A stretch of DNA of 64,000 bases, taken from Desulfurobacterium thermolithotrophum DSM 11699. GTDB lineage: Bacteria; Aquificota; Aquificia; Desulfurobacteriales; Desulfurobacteriaceae. The DNA is taken from assembly GCF_000191045.1 (NCBI RefSeq), contig NC_015185.1:688501-752500 (forward strand), written 5' to 3'. The notes below the pieces were generated by a model. It worked only from the letters and a program-made list of their open reading frames with translations, searched no databases and was not told where the DNA came from. The position numbers and the translations under genes were made by a program. Shown here piece by piece: positions 1-8,954 of this stretch. Positions within the stretch are counted from its first letter, which is position 1. Each line of letters begins with the position of its first letter.

Positions 1-1282
1 TTATCTCTTCCCATGCCTTTTTATCTCCAAAGAACCAGAAAAAGATTAAAACTTCAAGAAGTGCAAAAAGAACTACAAAGAAAGTTCCTGCCCAAAAATC
101 CATTTCATCAAGAGCTTTTGGAAGGAAAATAGGTATTTGTGCCACTAAGAAAGTAAAAATAACAGTCGCAGTAACAGCAACTTTTCTATTTAGTTTAAAT
201 TCATCCTGAAGAAAGGCAACAATAGGCATACTGATTGCAACTGACGAAGTTGCACCGGCAAAAAATAATAAGAAAAACCAAAGAAAACCTAAGATATTTC
301 CTCCTGTAAGGTTTGAGAAAATTGCTGGTAAACTTACAAAGGCAAGATTAAAAGCACCGCTTTCTGCAACGCTTTGAGCATTCATTACTCCAAAAAAGGC
401 AACAGCAGCAGGAATAGCTATTGAACCTCCTAAAATAACTTCTGCAAATTCGTTTAAGGAAGCAGCCGAAAGTCCAGATGCCACAATATCATCATCTTTC
501 TTAATGTAAGAAGCATAGGTAATGATTGCGCCAAAACCAAGACTCAATGTAAAGAAAACCTGTCCCGCAGCAGAAAGCCATACTTGAGGGTTTAGTAGCT
601 GTGAAAAATCTGGATGCCACAGGAAGTTAAGCCCCTCTACTGCTGTTCCATTTGGTGTTTCTATCAAAATTACTCTTATCATTAAAATAGTTGCGAGAAT
701 AAATAAAGTTGGCATTGCAAGTTTTGCAAATTTTTCAATGCCACCACTTACTCCTTTATAGAGAATATAAGCATTAAAGGCTATGGTTACGAGAAAAAAG
801 AAGTAAGCAATAAGAGATGGCTTGGTATACCAACTTAAGAATTCAGAAAAAGGTTTCAAATATTGATCTTGAGGAAGTGAAGAATCAGGATGGGGAAGCA
901 TTCCAAACAGAGAAAAGAACGAATAACCTAAAGTCCACGATTCAATATAAATGTAATAACAGAGAACAACAAAAGGAATGAAAAGTCCTAGAGCTCCTAT
1001 ATACTTTGCTATAGGATTTTTCCACAGAAGTCGGAAAATAGCAGGAGTTGTTCCGTGTCCTTTTGCTCCACCGTATCTACCGATTGCCCACTCTGTCCAC
1101 ATAAGTGGTATAGCAATTACAAGCATTGCAATCATATATGGAATCATAAAGGCACCACCATTTTCTGCTGCCTGTGTAGGAAATCTCAGGAAGTTTCCAA
1201 GTCCTACTGCATTTCCGGCCATTGCAAGGATAAGTCCAAGCTTTGTACTCCACTGTTCCCTGTACTTTAAGGTTTCGGCCAT
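1..1282 (-). CDS. Sodium-dependent NSS-family transporter (3' end cut by window edge)
   Basis: Integral membrane symporter of the neurotransmitter:sodium symporter family (LeuT/SNF type), expected to import an amino acid or similar solute with Na+. Reading the minus strand from an ATG at 1280-1282 gives a start rich in family signatures: an opening with REQW and [16 protein letters not shown] (the Na+/substrate-binding first helix), then NFLRFP and NGGAFMIPY. The frame stays open for about 427 codons to the window edge, where it still reads [11 protein letters not shown], a typical C-terminal part, so only a little is missing. It is divergent from the radical SAM gene. The substrate cannot be told from sequence. 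Confidence 0.93.
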   Translation of the reverse strand, partial: MAETLKYREQWSTKLGLILAMAGNAVGLGNFLRFPTQAAENGGAFMIPYMIAMLVIAIPLMWTEWAIGRYGGAKGHGTTPAIFRLLWKNPIAKYIGALGLFIPFVVLCYYIYIESWTLGYSFFSLFGMLPHPDSSLPQDQYLKPFSEFLSWYTKPSLIAYFFFLVTIAFNAYILYKGVSGGIEKFAKLAMPTLFILATILMIRVILIETPNGTAVEGLNFLWHPDFSQLLNPQVWLSAAGQVFFTLSLGFGAIITYASYIKKDDDIVASGLSAASLNEFAEVILGGSIAIPAAVAFFGVMNAQSVAESGAFNLAFVSLPAIFSNLTGGNILGFLWFFLLFFAGATSSVAISMPIVAFLQDEFKLNRKVAVTATVIFTFLVAQIPIFLPKALDEMDFWAGTFFVVLFALLEVLIFFWFFGDKKAWEEI

Positions 1283-1350
1283 TTCCTTCCCCACTCTAAA
1301 TTTTGTATAAATTTCAGAGTGTTTATTTTATCACTCGGTTGGGGGTTTTT

Positions 1351-2274
1351 ATGAATTATATCTTTGGTCCTGTATTTTCAAGACGCTTAGGGTTATCCCT
1401 TGGAATTGATTTGGTTCCTCATAAAGTCTGTAGTATGGATTGTCTTTACTGTGAAGTAGGAAAAACTACAAAGAAAACCTTAGAAAGAGCTGAATACGTG
1501 CCTTTTGACACAGTAAAGGATGAACTAAGGGAATTCTTAAGTTATAAGCCGGAAATAGATTACATAACTTTTTCGGGATATGGAGAACCCACTCTTTTTT
1601 CAAGGCTTGGAGAACTTGTAAGATGGATAAAAGAAAACTATTCTTATAAGCTTGCTCTCCTTACGAATGCCTCTCTTTTTCATCGGGAAGATGTTCTTCA
1701 GGATATAAATGGAATAGATATAATTTTACCCTCTCTTGACGCTGCAACACAAAAAACCTTTAAGAAAATAAATAGACCTTCTCAAGGATTAAATATTGAA
1801 ATGATAGTTGAGGGAATAGAAAAACTCATTAAAAAAGGTGGGTCTGAAGTTTGGATAGAAACTCTTTTTGTTAAAGGAATAAATGATAGCGAAGAAGAAA
1901 TTGAAAGAATAGGTGAGATTATTCACAGGCTTAAGCCTCAAAAATGGCAGATTAATACAGTCGCAAGACCACCGGCTTATAATGTTGTAGGTTTAAGTTT
2001 TGAGGAATTGAAAAGAATAAAGAAAAAGATTGGTTATCCTGCAACGGAAATTGTTGCTATTTCCAAAGCCGAAAAGAAAAAAATGCCTATTTCTGAGATA
2101 AAGGAAGAGATATACAACCTTGTTAAAAGGCGTCCCTGTCCGATTGATGAAATTGCATCAGCTCTTGGAATTCTTGAAGAGGAAGCAGAAAGAGCTGTAA
2201 ATGAGCTTCTTTCTGAAGAAAAGGTAGAAAAGGTATTATTTGGAAATATACCCTATATAAAAGGTAAAGTATGA
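1351..2274 (+). CDS. Radical SAM protein (COG0731-like) with C-terminal winged-helix-like region
   Basis: Radical SAM enzyme with a CSMDCLYC cluster motif (Cx3Cx2C) at about residues 28-35, followed by the GYGEPTLF glycine-rich SAM-binding segment. The fold resembles the Fe-S oxidoreductases of COG0731, relatives of wyosine-tRNA enzymes; the substrate is unknown. The last ~60 residues look like a small helix-turn-helix module (PIDEIASALGI). The ATG at 1351 is preferred over an in-frame ATG 48 bases upstream because it follows a GGGGG ribosome-binding stretch and opens directly with the conserved YIFGPVFSRRLG. Its stop overlaps the start of the next gene (ATGA), suggesting translational coupling. 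Confidence 0.88.
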   Translation: MNYIFGPVFSRRLGLSLGIDLVPHKVCSMDCLYCEVGKTTKKTLERAEYVPFDTVKDELREFLSYKPEIDYITFSGYGEPTLFSRLGELVRWIKENYSYKLALLTNASLFHREDVLQDINGIDIILPSLDAATQKTFKKINRPSQGLNIEMIVEGIEKLIKKGGSEVWIETLFVKGINDSEEEIERIGEIIHRLKPQKWQINTVARPPAYNVVGLSFEELKRIKKKIGYPATEIVAISKAEKKKMPISEIKEEIYNLVKRRPCPIDEIASALGILEEEAERAVNELLSEEKVEKVLFGNIPYIKGKV

Positions 2275-4859
2275 GACTGTTGATTTTTTTACTGTTTATT
2301 TTTCTACCTTTAAAAGCTTTGGGTTTAGAAATTATTGTTGGAAAAAATGTTTATTTAGATAGAGAGCTTCTGAAACAAATTAAAGAACAATCTAAAGAAG
2401 TATGTAAATTTACAGATTGTAAAGAGGTTACTTCTGCATTACTGGAGTTTTTGGGCTATAGAACTTTTGTTCATGGAGATAAAATCTTCGTTGAAAAATG
2501 TGAAATAATTAGAAAAGTTGTTTTTAAGGGAGCTCCTAAAGAAATATCAGAATCCTTGAAAACTGTAGAGCTCCTTCTTCTTCAGAAAAAACTAAGCAAT
2601 GATCTCCTTGATAGTGCTAAACAGCTTCTTCTTTTAAAACTTCGTTCTTTTGGCTATAGAAGTAGCAAGATTTCTTTTCTTAAAAAGTCAACTCCCACAG
2701 GTTACGTTCTTATAGTTAATATATATACAGGTCCTCTTTTTGTAGTGGATAAGGTTGAAATAGTTGCTCCGGAACAATTTAAACCTTTTGTAGAAAAAAC
2801 CTTTGGAAAGTTTCTTCAAAAGTCTGTAAACATAAACAAAATTAAATCTGCTATTGAAAAAATAGAAAACTTTTTTATTGAAAAAAACTACTACAACGTT
2901 TCAGTTAGATATTCATTAATTTTGCTTGAAAAAAAGGATTATTCTATCCAAGGAAAAAAACGTATCAAGCTATTTATTAAGGTAAAACCTGGAAAGAAGT
3001 ATGTAATTAACTTCAAAAGCAACAAACACTTTTCAACTGAGACTCTTAAAAAACTTTTAACTTTCAAAAAAGCAAAATCCTTAGATGAGTTTGAAATAGA
3101 AAATTCAATTAAAAACATAGAGAATTTTTACAAGAACAACGGGTATCCTTTTGCAAAAGTTAAAGTAGAAACACAGGAAAATACAGGAAAAGTCATTTTG
3201 ACATTTATCATATATGAAGGAAAGTATACTATTATTAAAACAGTAAGAGTAATTCCTAATAGTTTTAGAGATTTTAGTTTAAGAGAACTTATAGGAAAAC
3301 CTTTTTCTCTAGAAAGAATAAAAAATTTTATTACTCAGATAAAACTTGATCTAAAAAAGAAAGGATATAAAGATGCAAATGTATCTTATGCAGTAAAAGA
3401 AAATACTCTTATTTTGAAAGTAAATTTAGGAAAAAAGTATTTAATAACTTCTTACTCCATTCATGGTGATTTGATTTCTTGTTCAAAGAAACTAAATCTA
3501 AGTGTGCCTCTTCCTTACACAAAAGAAGTTATAGAACAGCTTAAAGATAAACTATTAGAGTGTTACGCAGGAAAGGGATATCCAGACGTATCTATCAATG
3601 TGAAAGAAAAAATAAAGGAAGAAAAAAAGAAAAAATTTGTTCACTTATCAATTTCTATTCTTCCTGGTAAAAAGTATAAGTTTGGATATGTTCTTGTTCA
3701 GGGTTTAAAAAGAACTCGTTTAAGCTTTATCAAGAATATTTTTGTCTTGGAACCGGGAGAAGTTTACTCAAGAAAGAAAGTGATAAAGCAGTATTCTCTT
3801 TTTTCAGAAAGTCGTCTCTTTTCAACTGTTAACTTTGAAGATTTTAAAACTGACGGATGTATTAATGAAGTAATAACGTTAAAAGAAGGCGCTTTACTTC
3901 GTTCAAGAGGTTTTGTGGGATATGGAACTCATTCCGGATATGTTTTAAATGGGCTTTTATCAAGCACTTCTCCTTTAGGTTATGGTATAAAGTACTCTCT
4001 TTTTGGAAATTATAGGCAAAAAGAAGGTTATGATGCGGTTTTTAGACTAAGAAAGCCCTTTTTCCCGTCAAAAGATTATGAAACCTCCTATAGTATAGTA
4101 AAAAAAGAACAGATCTTTGAAAGTTTTATAGCTAATAGAACCATTTACAATTTTTCAATTACACGTAGAAGAGCAAGACATTTAGAACAAACATGGGGAC
4201 TGGAAATAGGAAGAGAAAAAATTCTCGAAACTTCTATTCAAACTGAAAAACGCTTTGTAAAAAGAGCAGTTTACTACGATCAAATTTACGATAAAAGAAA
4301 TAATACGTTTAATCCAACCAAAGGTTATCTTACTCAACTTACCCTTTTACTATCGGGATTAATCTTAGGAGGAAATACAGATTACTATAAGGTAAATACA
4401 AAATTCCTTTATTTGTTGCCTTTATTTAAAAGTTCTGTCATAGCATTGAGGACAGGAGTAGGAATAATAGAACCAATAAGAGGAAGTACCGTACCACTAC
4501 AAGACCGTTTTTATCTTGGAGGTGCTGAAAGTATTAGAGGTTACAAGTATGGAACGATATCACCTAAGGATGAAAAAGGAAACTTCATAGGTGGAAATGC
4601 GTATCTTCTTTTAAGTATTGAAAATAGATTCAATTTTAAGAAAAACTTGCAGTTTGCTCTCTTTTACGATTCAGGTAATGTTTTTCCACAGATAAATAAT
4701 GTCGACTTGAACTTTTTAAAGTGGTATTCTTCTGTGGGTATAGGATTGAGGTACATAACTCCTGTTGGACCTTTAAGAATTGATTACGGATTTAAACTCA
4801 AAAAGGTTTCGGGAGAAGGAAGAGGAAGAATTCACATTTCGTTTGGTTTTCCATTTTGA
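2271..4859 (+). CDS. Omp85-family outer-membrane assembly protein (BamA/TamA-like)
   Basis: Outer-membrane insertase of the Omp85 superfamily, 862 residues. A signal peptide (hydrophobic LLIFLLFIFLPLKALG) is followed by about five POTRA-like repeats (roughly residues 60-480), several ending in KKGY/KNNGYP-type motifs. The C-terminal half is a beta-barrel with the NPTKGY segment and YLGGAESIRGY, equivalent to the VRGF/Y lock of BamA. The chain ends in ...FGFPF, a C-terminal aromatic barrel signal. BamA is the most likely role because this is the only Omp85 visible here, but TamA cannot be excluded. It overlaps the radical SAM gene by four bases and is convergent with the next gene, with a four-base gap. 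Confidence 0.9.
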   Translation: MRLLIFLLFIFLPLKALGLEIIVGKNVYLDRELLKQIKEQSKEVCKFTDCKEVTSALLEFLGYRTFVHGDKIFVEKCEIIRKVVFKGAPKEISESLKTVELLLLQKKLSNDLLDSAKQLLLLKLRSFGYRSSKISFLKKSTPTGYVLIVNIYTGPLFVVDKVEIVAPEQFKPFVEKTFGKFLQKSVNINKIKSAIEKIENFFIEKNYYNVSVRYSLILLEKKDYSIQGKKRIKLFIKVKPGKKYVINFKSNKHFSTETLKKLLTFKKAKSLDEFEIENSIKNIENFYKNNGYPFAKVKVETQENTGKVILTFIIYEGKYTIIKTVRVIPNSFRDFSLRELIGKPFSLERIKNFITQIKLDLKKKGYKDANVSYAVKENTLILKVNLGKKYLITSYSIHGDLISCSKKLNLSVPLPYTKEVIEQLKDKLLECYAGKGYPDVSINVKEKIKEEKKKKFVHLSISILPGKKYKFGYVLVQGLKRTRLSFIKNIFVLEPGEVYSRKKVIKQYSLFSESRLFSTVNFEDFKTDGCINEVITLKEGALLRSRGFVGYGTHSGYVLNGLLSSTSPLGYGIKYSLFGNYRQKEGYDAVFRLRKPFFPSKDYETSYSIVKKEQIFESFIANRTIYNFSITRRRARHLEQTWGLEIGREKILETSIQTEKRFVKRAVYYDQIYDKRNNTFNPTKGYLTQLTLLLSGLILGGNTDYYKVNTKFLYLLPLFKSSVIALRTGVGIIEPIRGSTVPLQDRFYLGGAESIRGYKYGTISPKDEKGNFIGGNAYLLLSIENRFNFKKNLQFALFYDSGNVFPQINNVDLNFLKWYSSVGIGLRYITPVGPLRIDYGFKLKKVSGEGRGRIHISFGFPF

Positions 4860-4863
4860 ACTA

Positions 4864-5331
4864 TCAATCAAGAAGCCAAGAGAGAAAAGGTTTTATTTCC
4901 TCAGGATAGAAAAGTTTTTCCTTGAAAGACAAAACAAATCCTACTTTATAAGAACCTTTTAGTCCAAACCAAATGCTTTTTGAAATAAGGGTTTTCTGAA
5001 TAGTTTCTATAACTTTTTCTTCTGTTTTTTCAGTTTCAAGGATAAAAATAAAAGTAGAAAGATAATGATCTTCTGGAGTTTTTAGTAATTTTTTAGAAAC
5101 TGATAAGGAAATGTTCAAAATTTCTTTAAAATCATCTAGATATAATTGATGAAACCTTTTTCCAAAGATATAAAAATAACTTTTTATCTCATAATCTTTT
5201 ATAAAAAAAGTTGTATGAACTAAGTTGGTTTCAAGAAAAGCAAAAAAATCAAAACTGAATTCATCAATTATAAAAGTTTCTGTAAACTTTCCGTAGGGTA
5301 AAATTTTCTTCTTTATTTTTTCACTTAACAA
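4864..5331 (-). CDS. Hypothetical protein, 155 aa
   Basis: I do not recognise this family. The protein is rich in Phe, Ile and Lys, has no signal peptide or clear membrane segment, and ends in a Trp-Leu-Leu-Asp tail. Start is a TTG with a GAGGTGATC ribosome-binding sequence 7 bases upstream; it overlaps the end of the FtsB-like gene by 11 bases. It is the last gene of a run TPR protein, DUF507, FtsB-like, this protein, so it is probably co-transcribed with them. The tight overlaps support a real gene. Confidence 0.6.
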   Translation of the reverse strand: MLSEKIKKKILPYGKFTETFIIDEFSFDFFAFLETNLVHTTFFIKDYEIKSYFYIFGKRFHQLYLDDFKEILNISLSVSKKLLKTPEDHYLSTFIFILETEKTEEKVIETIQKTLISKSIWFGLKGSYKVGFVLSFKEKLFYPEEIKPFLSWLLD

Positions 5332-5617
5332 GTAAGATCACCTCTTCTCCTTTTTTCCCTTTAAGAAACATTTCCCTTGCAAGCTTGTGGTAGTAAAATT
5401 CTTTGTTTTTCTCAAAAGCAGAAAGTCTTTCCTTGAGAATTTCGTTTTGGTTTTTCCAGTAATTTTCCTCTTTCTTCAGCTGTTTATAGGTTTCCTTTAA
5501 TTTCAAATATGTAGATAAAGAATTCTCTCCAAAGAAGTAACTATAAATAGCCCATGGAACAAAGAAAATCCAAAAAATAAGCAAGTATCGAAATCTACAC
5601 TTCAGATTCGGCGTCAA
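5321..5617 (-). CDS. FtsB/DivIC-like septum formation initiator protein
   Basis: Small bitopic membrane protein of 98 residues: short basic N-terminus, one membrane segment (YLLIFWIFFVPWAIYSYFFG, residues ~12-31), then a coiled coil (TYKQLKKEENYWKNQNEILKERL) and a conserved-looking AREMF..KKGEEVILL end. This layout matches FtsB/DivIC (Pfam DivIC), which links FtsL and FtsQ in the divisome. The start is TTG with AGAGG five bases upstream; it lies inside the 3' end of the DUF507 gene, and the stop lies inside the next gene. The low sequence complexity means the assignment rests mainly on architecture plus the AREMFLKKGEE motif. Confidence 0.75.
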   Translation of the reverse strand: MTPNLKCRFRYLLIFWIFFVPWAIYSYFFGENSLSTYLKLKETYKQLKKEENYWKNQNEILKERLSAFEKNKEFYYHKLAREMFLKGKKGEEVILLVK

Positions 5618-6173
5618 TTAAGCCTCTTTCTATTAATTCTTCGTTATAGTAGCGTCTATAAAGTGCATACCATTCGGGAGTTCCTTCATAAATCGGTCTT
5701 GAATGAGAGGCTATTTTTTCTCTTACGTTTTTGTCTATTTCTTTTCTTAACTTTGCTACTTCTTCAAAAGACTTGACTATAATTGATCTTATTACTCCTC
5801 TTTCTTGGGTATAGTCTAATTCTTCATCCGTTAAGATGAGCCTAAGAATTTTTCCTGCAAGATAATTTGCCTTTTCTCTGGAGAAAATACTACCGACTAC
5901 AGAAATTCCCTTTTCTTTTGCTAATCTTTCTTTTATGAGTTTTCTTGCTTTATGAATAGAAACGCCTCTATAGGTAACCTCTTCTGCATTTTCCTGAATT
6001 ATTTTCTCGGCTTCTTCCTCTAACTCTTTTTCTGCTATGTAATCGTTATAAAGAATTTCATATATTTTTTTCTTAAAGTCTTCAGGATTATCTGCAATGA
6101 CATACTCGTTTTCTAAAAGGTTATTTGCAACTCTATCTGCAAGAAGTTTTAAAAACTTATTTTGTTTTGCCAT
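5595..6173 (-). CDS. DUF507 family protein
   Basis: Charged, helical protein of about 192 residues matching DUF507, a family I associate mainly with Aquificota and a few other deep lineages. Two related halves are visible: residues ~1-90 (LADRVANNLLENEYV...EKELEEEAEKII) and ~95-190 (KANYLAGKILRLILTDEELDY...ASHSRPIYEGTPEW). Function is unknown. The ATG shares bases with the TGA of the TPR gene (TGATG) behind a GGAGG site, indicating coupled translation. No signal peptide or membrane segment, so it is probably cytoplasmic. Confidence 0.8.
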   Translation of the reverse strand: MAKQNKFLKLLADRVANNLLENEYVIADNPEDFKKKIYEILYNDYIAEKELEEEAEKIIQENAEEVTYRGVSIHKARKLIKERLAKEKGISVVGSIFSREKANYLAGKILRLILTDEELDYTQERGVIRSIIVKSFEEVAKLRKEIDKNVREKIASHSRPIYEGTPEWYALYRRYYNEELIERGLIDAESEV

Positions 6174-8905
6174 CACTCCTCCTTTTTAAGCTTTTGTAAA
6201 AGAGATTTTACCCTTTCTGCGGCTATTTCGCCTTCTTTTGTTCCAGCTTTTAACTTGATTACTTTTTGATAAAGCTTTAAAGCTTGTTCGTAATCTCCTT
6301 TTTGTTCAAAAAGTTGAGCAGCTCTGTAAAGTGAGGTAGACGCCCAAGGCTCAATATCACCGTATTCATAGCTTATTTTCATATAGTTAAGAATTGCTTC
6401 TTCAGTTTTTCCTCTTTTAGCTTGAATTGAAGCTTTCCAGAAGAGAGATTCAGCTTTTTGCTCTTTTGTTTTAGCCTTTTTAATGGCTTCGTTAATTAAC
6501 TTCTCGGCTTCAGAAAGTTTTTCTTGTTTTTCTGCAAAAATTGCAAGTCCGACAAGGTCGTTGTAGTCTACCGAAGAAAATTTACCAAGATTTAGAAGTT
6601 CTTTTATAAATTTTAGAGCTTTCTCCTTTTCTCCTGTAAGTTTGTAATAACCAGCAAGTTTTGCTAAGAAAAGGCTTCTTTCTTCTTGTGGAATATTGTT
6701 TATATTTTTAACAGACTGAGCTGAAGTGTAAGCATCAATTAGTTTACCCATTCTAAGAAAAACCTTAAATCTTAGGTAATTTTTAAGGTCTTTATTCAGC
6801 TCATTTGTATTTGGTAAAAGTTCTAAGTCCTTTAGAGCTCTCTCGTAATTCCTTTCTTTTAAATCTATTTCAACTAATCTTCTTACGATTTTTCTTCTAA
6901 GATCTTCTAATGTTGTTCTTTGAAGAGCTAACTTAAGGAGTCCATAGGCTTTCCCGTATTCTACGGTTTGGATATAGTCTTCAGCCTTTGATACTAAGGT
7001 ATCAACAGAAGTTATTCCATTTTCCGGATTGTAAGCTATAAACTTAGGATCGTTAAAGAGTACAGGTTCAAAGTTCCTAGATTTAAAGGCAATATAATTT
7101 AGCATTTTCTTAGCAAAACCTGATATAGATTTGTCGGTAGAATAGTTGAAAATAAAGGTAAGATATTCCATTGCTTTATCTGGTGCTGAATTTTCATATT
7201 CAAGTGCTAAGAAAAGAGCAGCAGCAATTTTCTCATTTCCTTGAAGTTTGGGAAGGAGTCTTTCAACTTCTTTAGGATTATTTGAGACTATAGCAGCCAT
7301 AAGTTGAACAGTTGGAGATTCAAAGTGAAAATCTTTTATCTTGCTTTCTTTTTTTAAAAGCTTAGAAAGGTAAACTAACCTTCCACCGTTGACTTCGGGA
7401 TATAAACCATTTGTACTTATCTGTCTTTTTAGAGTTTCAAAAGCCTTTTCTTTATTGCCTATTTGGAAATAGTCAAATGCTAAAATCGTGGATGTGTCTC
7501 CGTCTTTAAAGGAAACCTTTGATAGATAGAGAACTCCTTTTTTAAAATTTTTTTGATTTGTATAGCTAATCCCAAGGAGTTTTTTAACTTCGTCTGTATC
7601 TAATCCTAATTGATCTTCTGCATATTTTAAAAGCTTTATAGCAAGAACCGTGTTTCCACTGTAAAGATAACTTTTTGCAGCTGGTATTAGAGCTTCCTTA
7701 TAAAAGGATGTGTTTTGGTAATTCTTCATTAATTCTGTGTAAACAACAGATGCAATTTCCGTATTTAGACTACCAATCTTTCCAAGAAGGTATAAAGTTC
7801 TTGGCAAAAGCAATTTGTTAGTTGGATTTTGAACAGCTTTTTCAAGCATAGATAAGGACTTTTTATAAAGTCCTCTTTCGTAATAAATATATCCAAGATC
7901 GTGATAAGAACCTATATATTGTGGCTGTTGTGTACTAAATGAAAAGATTAAGGCTTTTGGATAAAGCTCAGGATATAGTTTTTTTAGTTTTTCCACGTAA
8001 AATGTAGAACGATAAAAATCTAAAAGAATTTTTAGTTTTTCTGGAATCTGAGGTCTTGATACGTTGAAACCTATAAGTTGAGGAATTTTTTCTGAATGTC
8101 CAAGCTTAAAGTAACACCATGCTTTTAAGTACTTTGCTTCTTCTGAATTAACGTTTTCAAGGGCATTAAGAGCTTCTTCGTACTTCCCATTTAGATAATA
8201 GACTTTTGCAAGTTCAAGTTTTACTTTTTCCTCTGGGTATTCTTTATAAAGCTTTTCTATTTCAAAGAGAGCTTCGGAAAATCTTTTTTTTCTTTCAAGA
8301 TACTTAACATATTCTAGTCTTTCCTCTGGAGAAGTAAACCACTTACCGTAAACATCAAAAAGAAGATCTATTAATTGATAGTTCTTTTTTTCAAGTGCAG
8401 TAGACAAACACTTTTTCAAAAAACCGCTTTCTTTAAGAGCTCCCTTTAAATCCGTACTTTTTGAAGAAAGATCTACAATGTAGAGAAGTTCATCTGGAGA
8501 AAAGGAATATTTAGAAAGAACTTTAAAAAACGCTATCTTATCATCTATAGAAAGTTTAATAAGCTCTTCTCTATCTATTACCTGGTTAATTGGTTTACCT
8601 GAATGAAGTTTCATTATTGATTTTAAAGCTAAGAGCTCTCCTTTTTTAAATGTGTAAAAGTTACCTTCCCAGTAGTTAATTAGTTCCTCAAGACTTTTAA
8701 AGTTTTTAGAATTTAGAAACGATAGATAAATAATTTGATAGTACTTTTTAAAATCTTCTGGAGATAAATTTTCTAAATTTTCGCTGAAAGTCTTTGCAGC
8801 AAGGGAATAAAGACCATCTCTATAAAACTTTACTCCAAGATTGAAGTCGGAAGCTACAGCTTGAGAACAGAGAATAAGAGATAAAGTTAAAAGTTTTAGT
8901 CTCAT
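6173..8905 (-). CDS. Exported tetratricopeptide-repeat protein, 910 aa
   Basis: Large periplasmic or envelope-attached TPR protein. An N-terminal signal peptide (LLTLSLILCSQAVAS, cleavage near residue 19) precedes FNLGVKFYRDGLYSLAAKTF, the first TPR. Repeats of the form YYERGLYKKSLSMLEKA, YLNGKYEEALNAL, AAQLFEQKGDYEQALKLYQKVI continue to the C-terminus. TPR arrays bind protein partners; BamD/YbgF-like or pilus-related scaffolds look similar. It leads an operon with DUF507 and an FtsB-like divisome protein and is divergent from uvrB, so a role in envelope biogenesis or division is a reasonable inference but unproven. Confidence 0.8.
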   Translation of the reverse strand: MRLKLLTLSLILCSQAVASDFNLGVKFYRDGLYSLAAKTFSENLENLSPEDFKKYYQIIYLSFLNSKNFKSLEELINYWEGNFYTFKKGELLALKSIMKLHSGKPINQVIDREELIKLSIDDKIAFFKVLSKYSFSPDELLYIVDLSSKSTDLKGALKESGFLKKCLSTALEKKNYQLIDLLFDVYGKWFTSPEERLEYVKYLERKKRFSEALFEIEKLYKEYPEEKVKLELAKVYYLNGKYEEALNALENVNSEEAKYLKAWCYFKLGHSEKIPQLIGFNVSRPQIPEKLKILLDFYRSTFYVEKLKKLYPELYPKALIFSFSTQQPQYIGSYHDLGYIYYERGLYKKSLSMLEKAVQNPTNKLLLPRTLYLLGKIGSLNTEIASVVYTELMKNYQNTSFYKEALIPAAKSYLYSGNTVLAIKLLKYAEDQLGLDTDEVKKLLGISYTNQKNFKKGVLYLSKVSFKDGDTSTILAFDYFQIGNKEKAFETLKRQISTNGLYPEVNGGRLVYLSKLLKKESKIKDFHFESPTVQLMAAIVSNNPKEVERLLPKLQGNEKIAAALFLALEYENSAPDKAMEYLTFIFNYSTDKSISGFAKKMLNYIAFKSRNFEPVLFNDPKFIAYNPENGITSVDTLVSKAEDYIQTVEYGKAYGLLKLALQRTTLEDLRRKIVRRLVEIDLKERNYERALKDLELLPNTNELNKDLKNYLRFKVFLRMGKLIDAYTSAQSVKNINNIPQEERSLFLAKLAGYYKLTGEKEKALKFIKELLNLGKFSSVDYNDLVGLAIFAEKQEKLSEAEKLINEAIKKAKTKEQKAESLFWKASIQAKRGKTEEAILNYMKISYEYGDIEPWASTSLYRAAQLFEQKGDYEQALKLYQKVIKLKAGTKEGEIAAERVKSLLQKLKKEE

Positions 8906-8954
8906 CTTGTTTCTCCGATAACTATTTATTGTAAACAGGAATAAATTATAATCT

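Noticed and set aside
1303-1350. Longer start for the radical SAM protein
   Set aside because: The ATG at 1351 has the ribosome site and the conserved opening; the extension resembles no family member.
8947-8952. TATAAT box just before uvrB
   Set aside because: It would place the transcript start inside the coding region, and no matching -35 is present.
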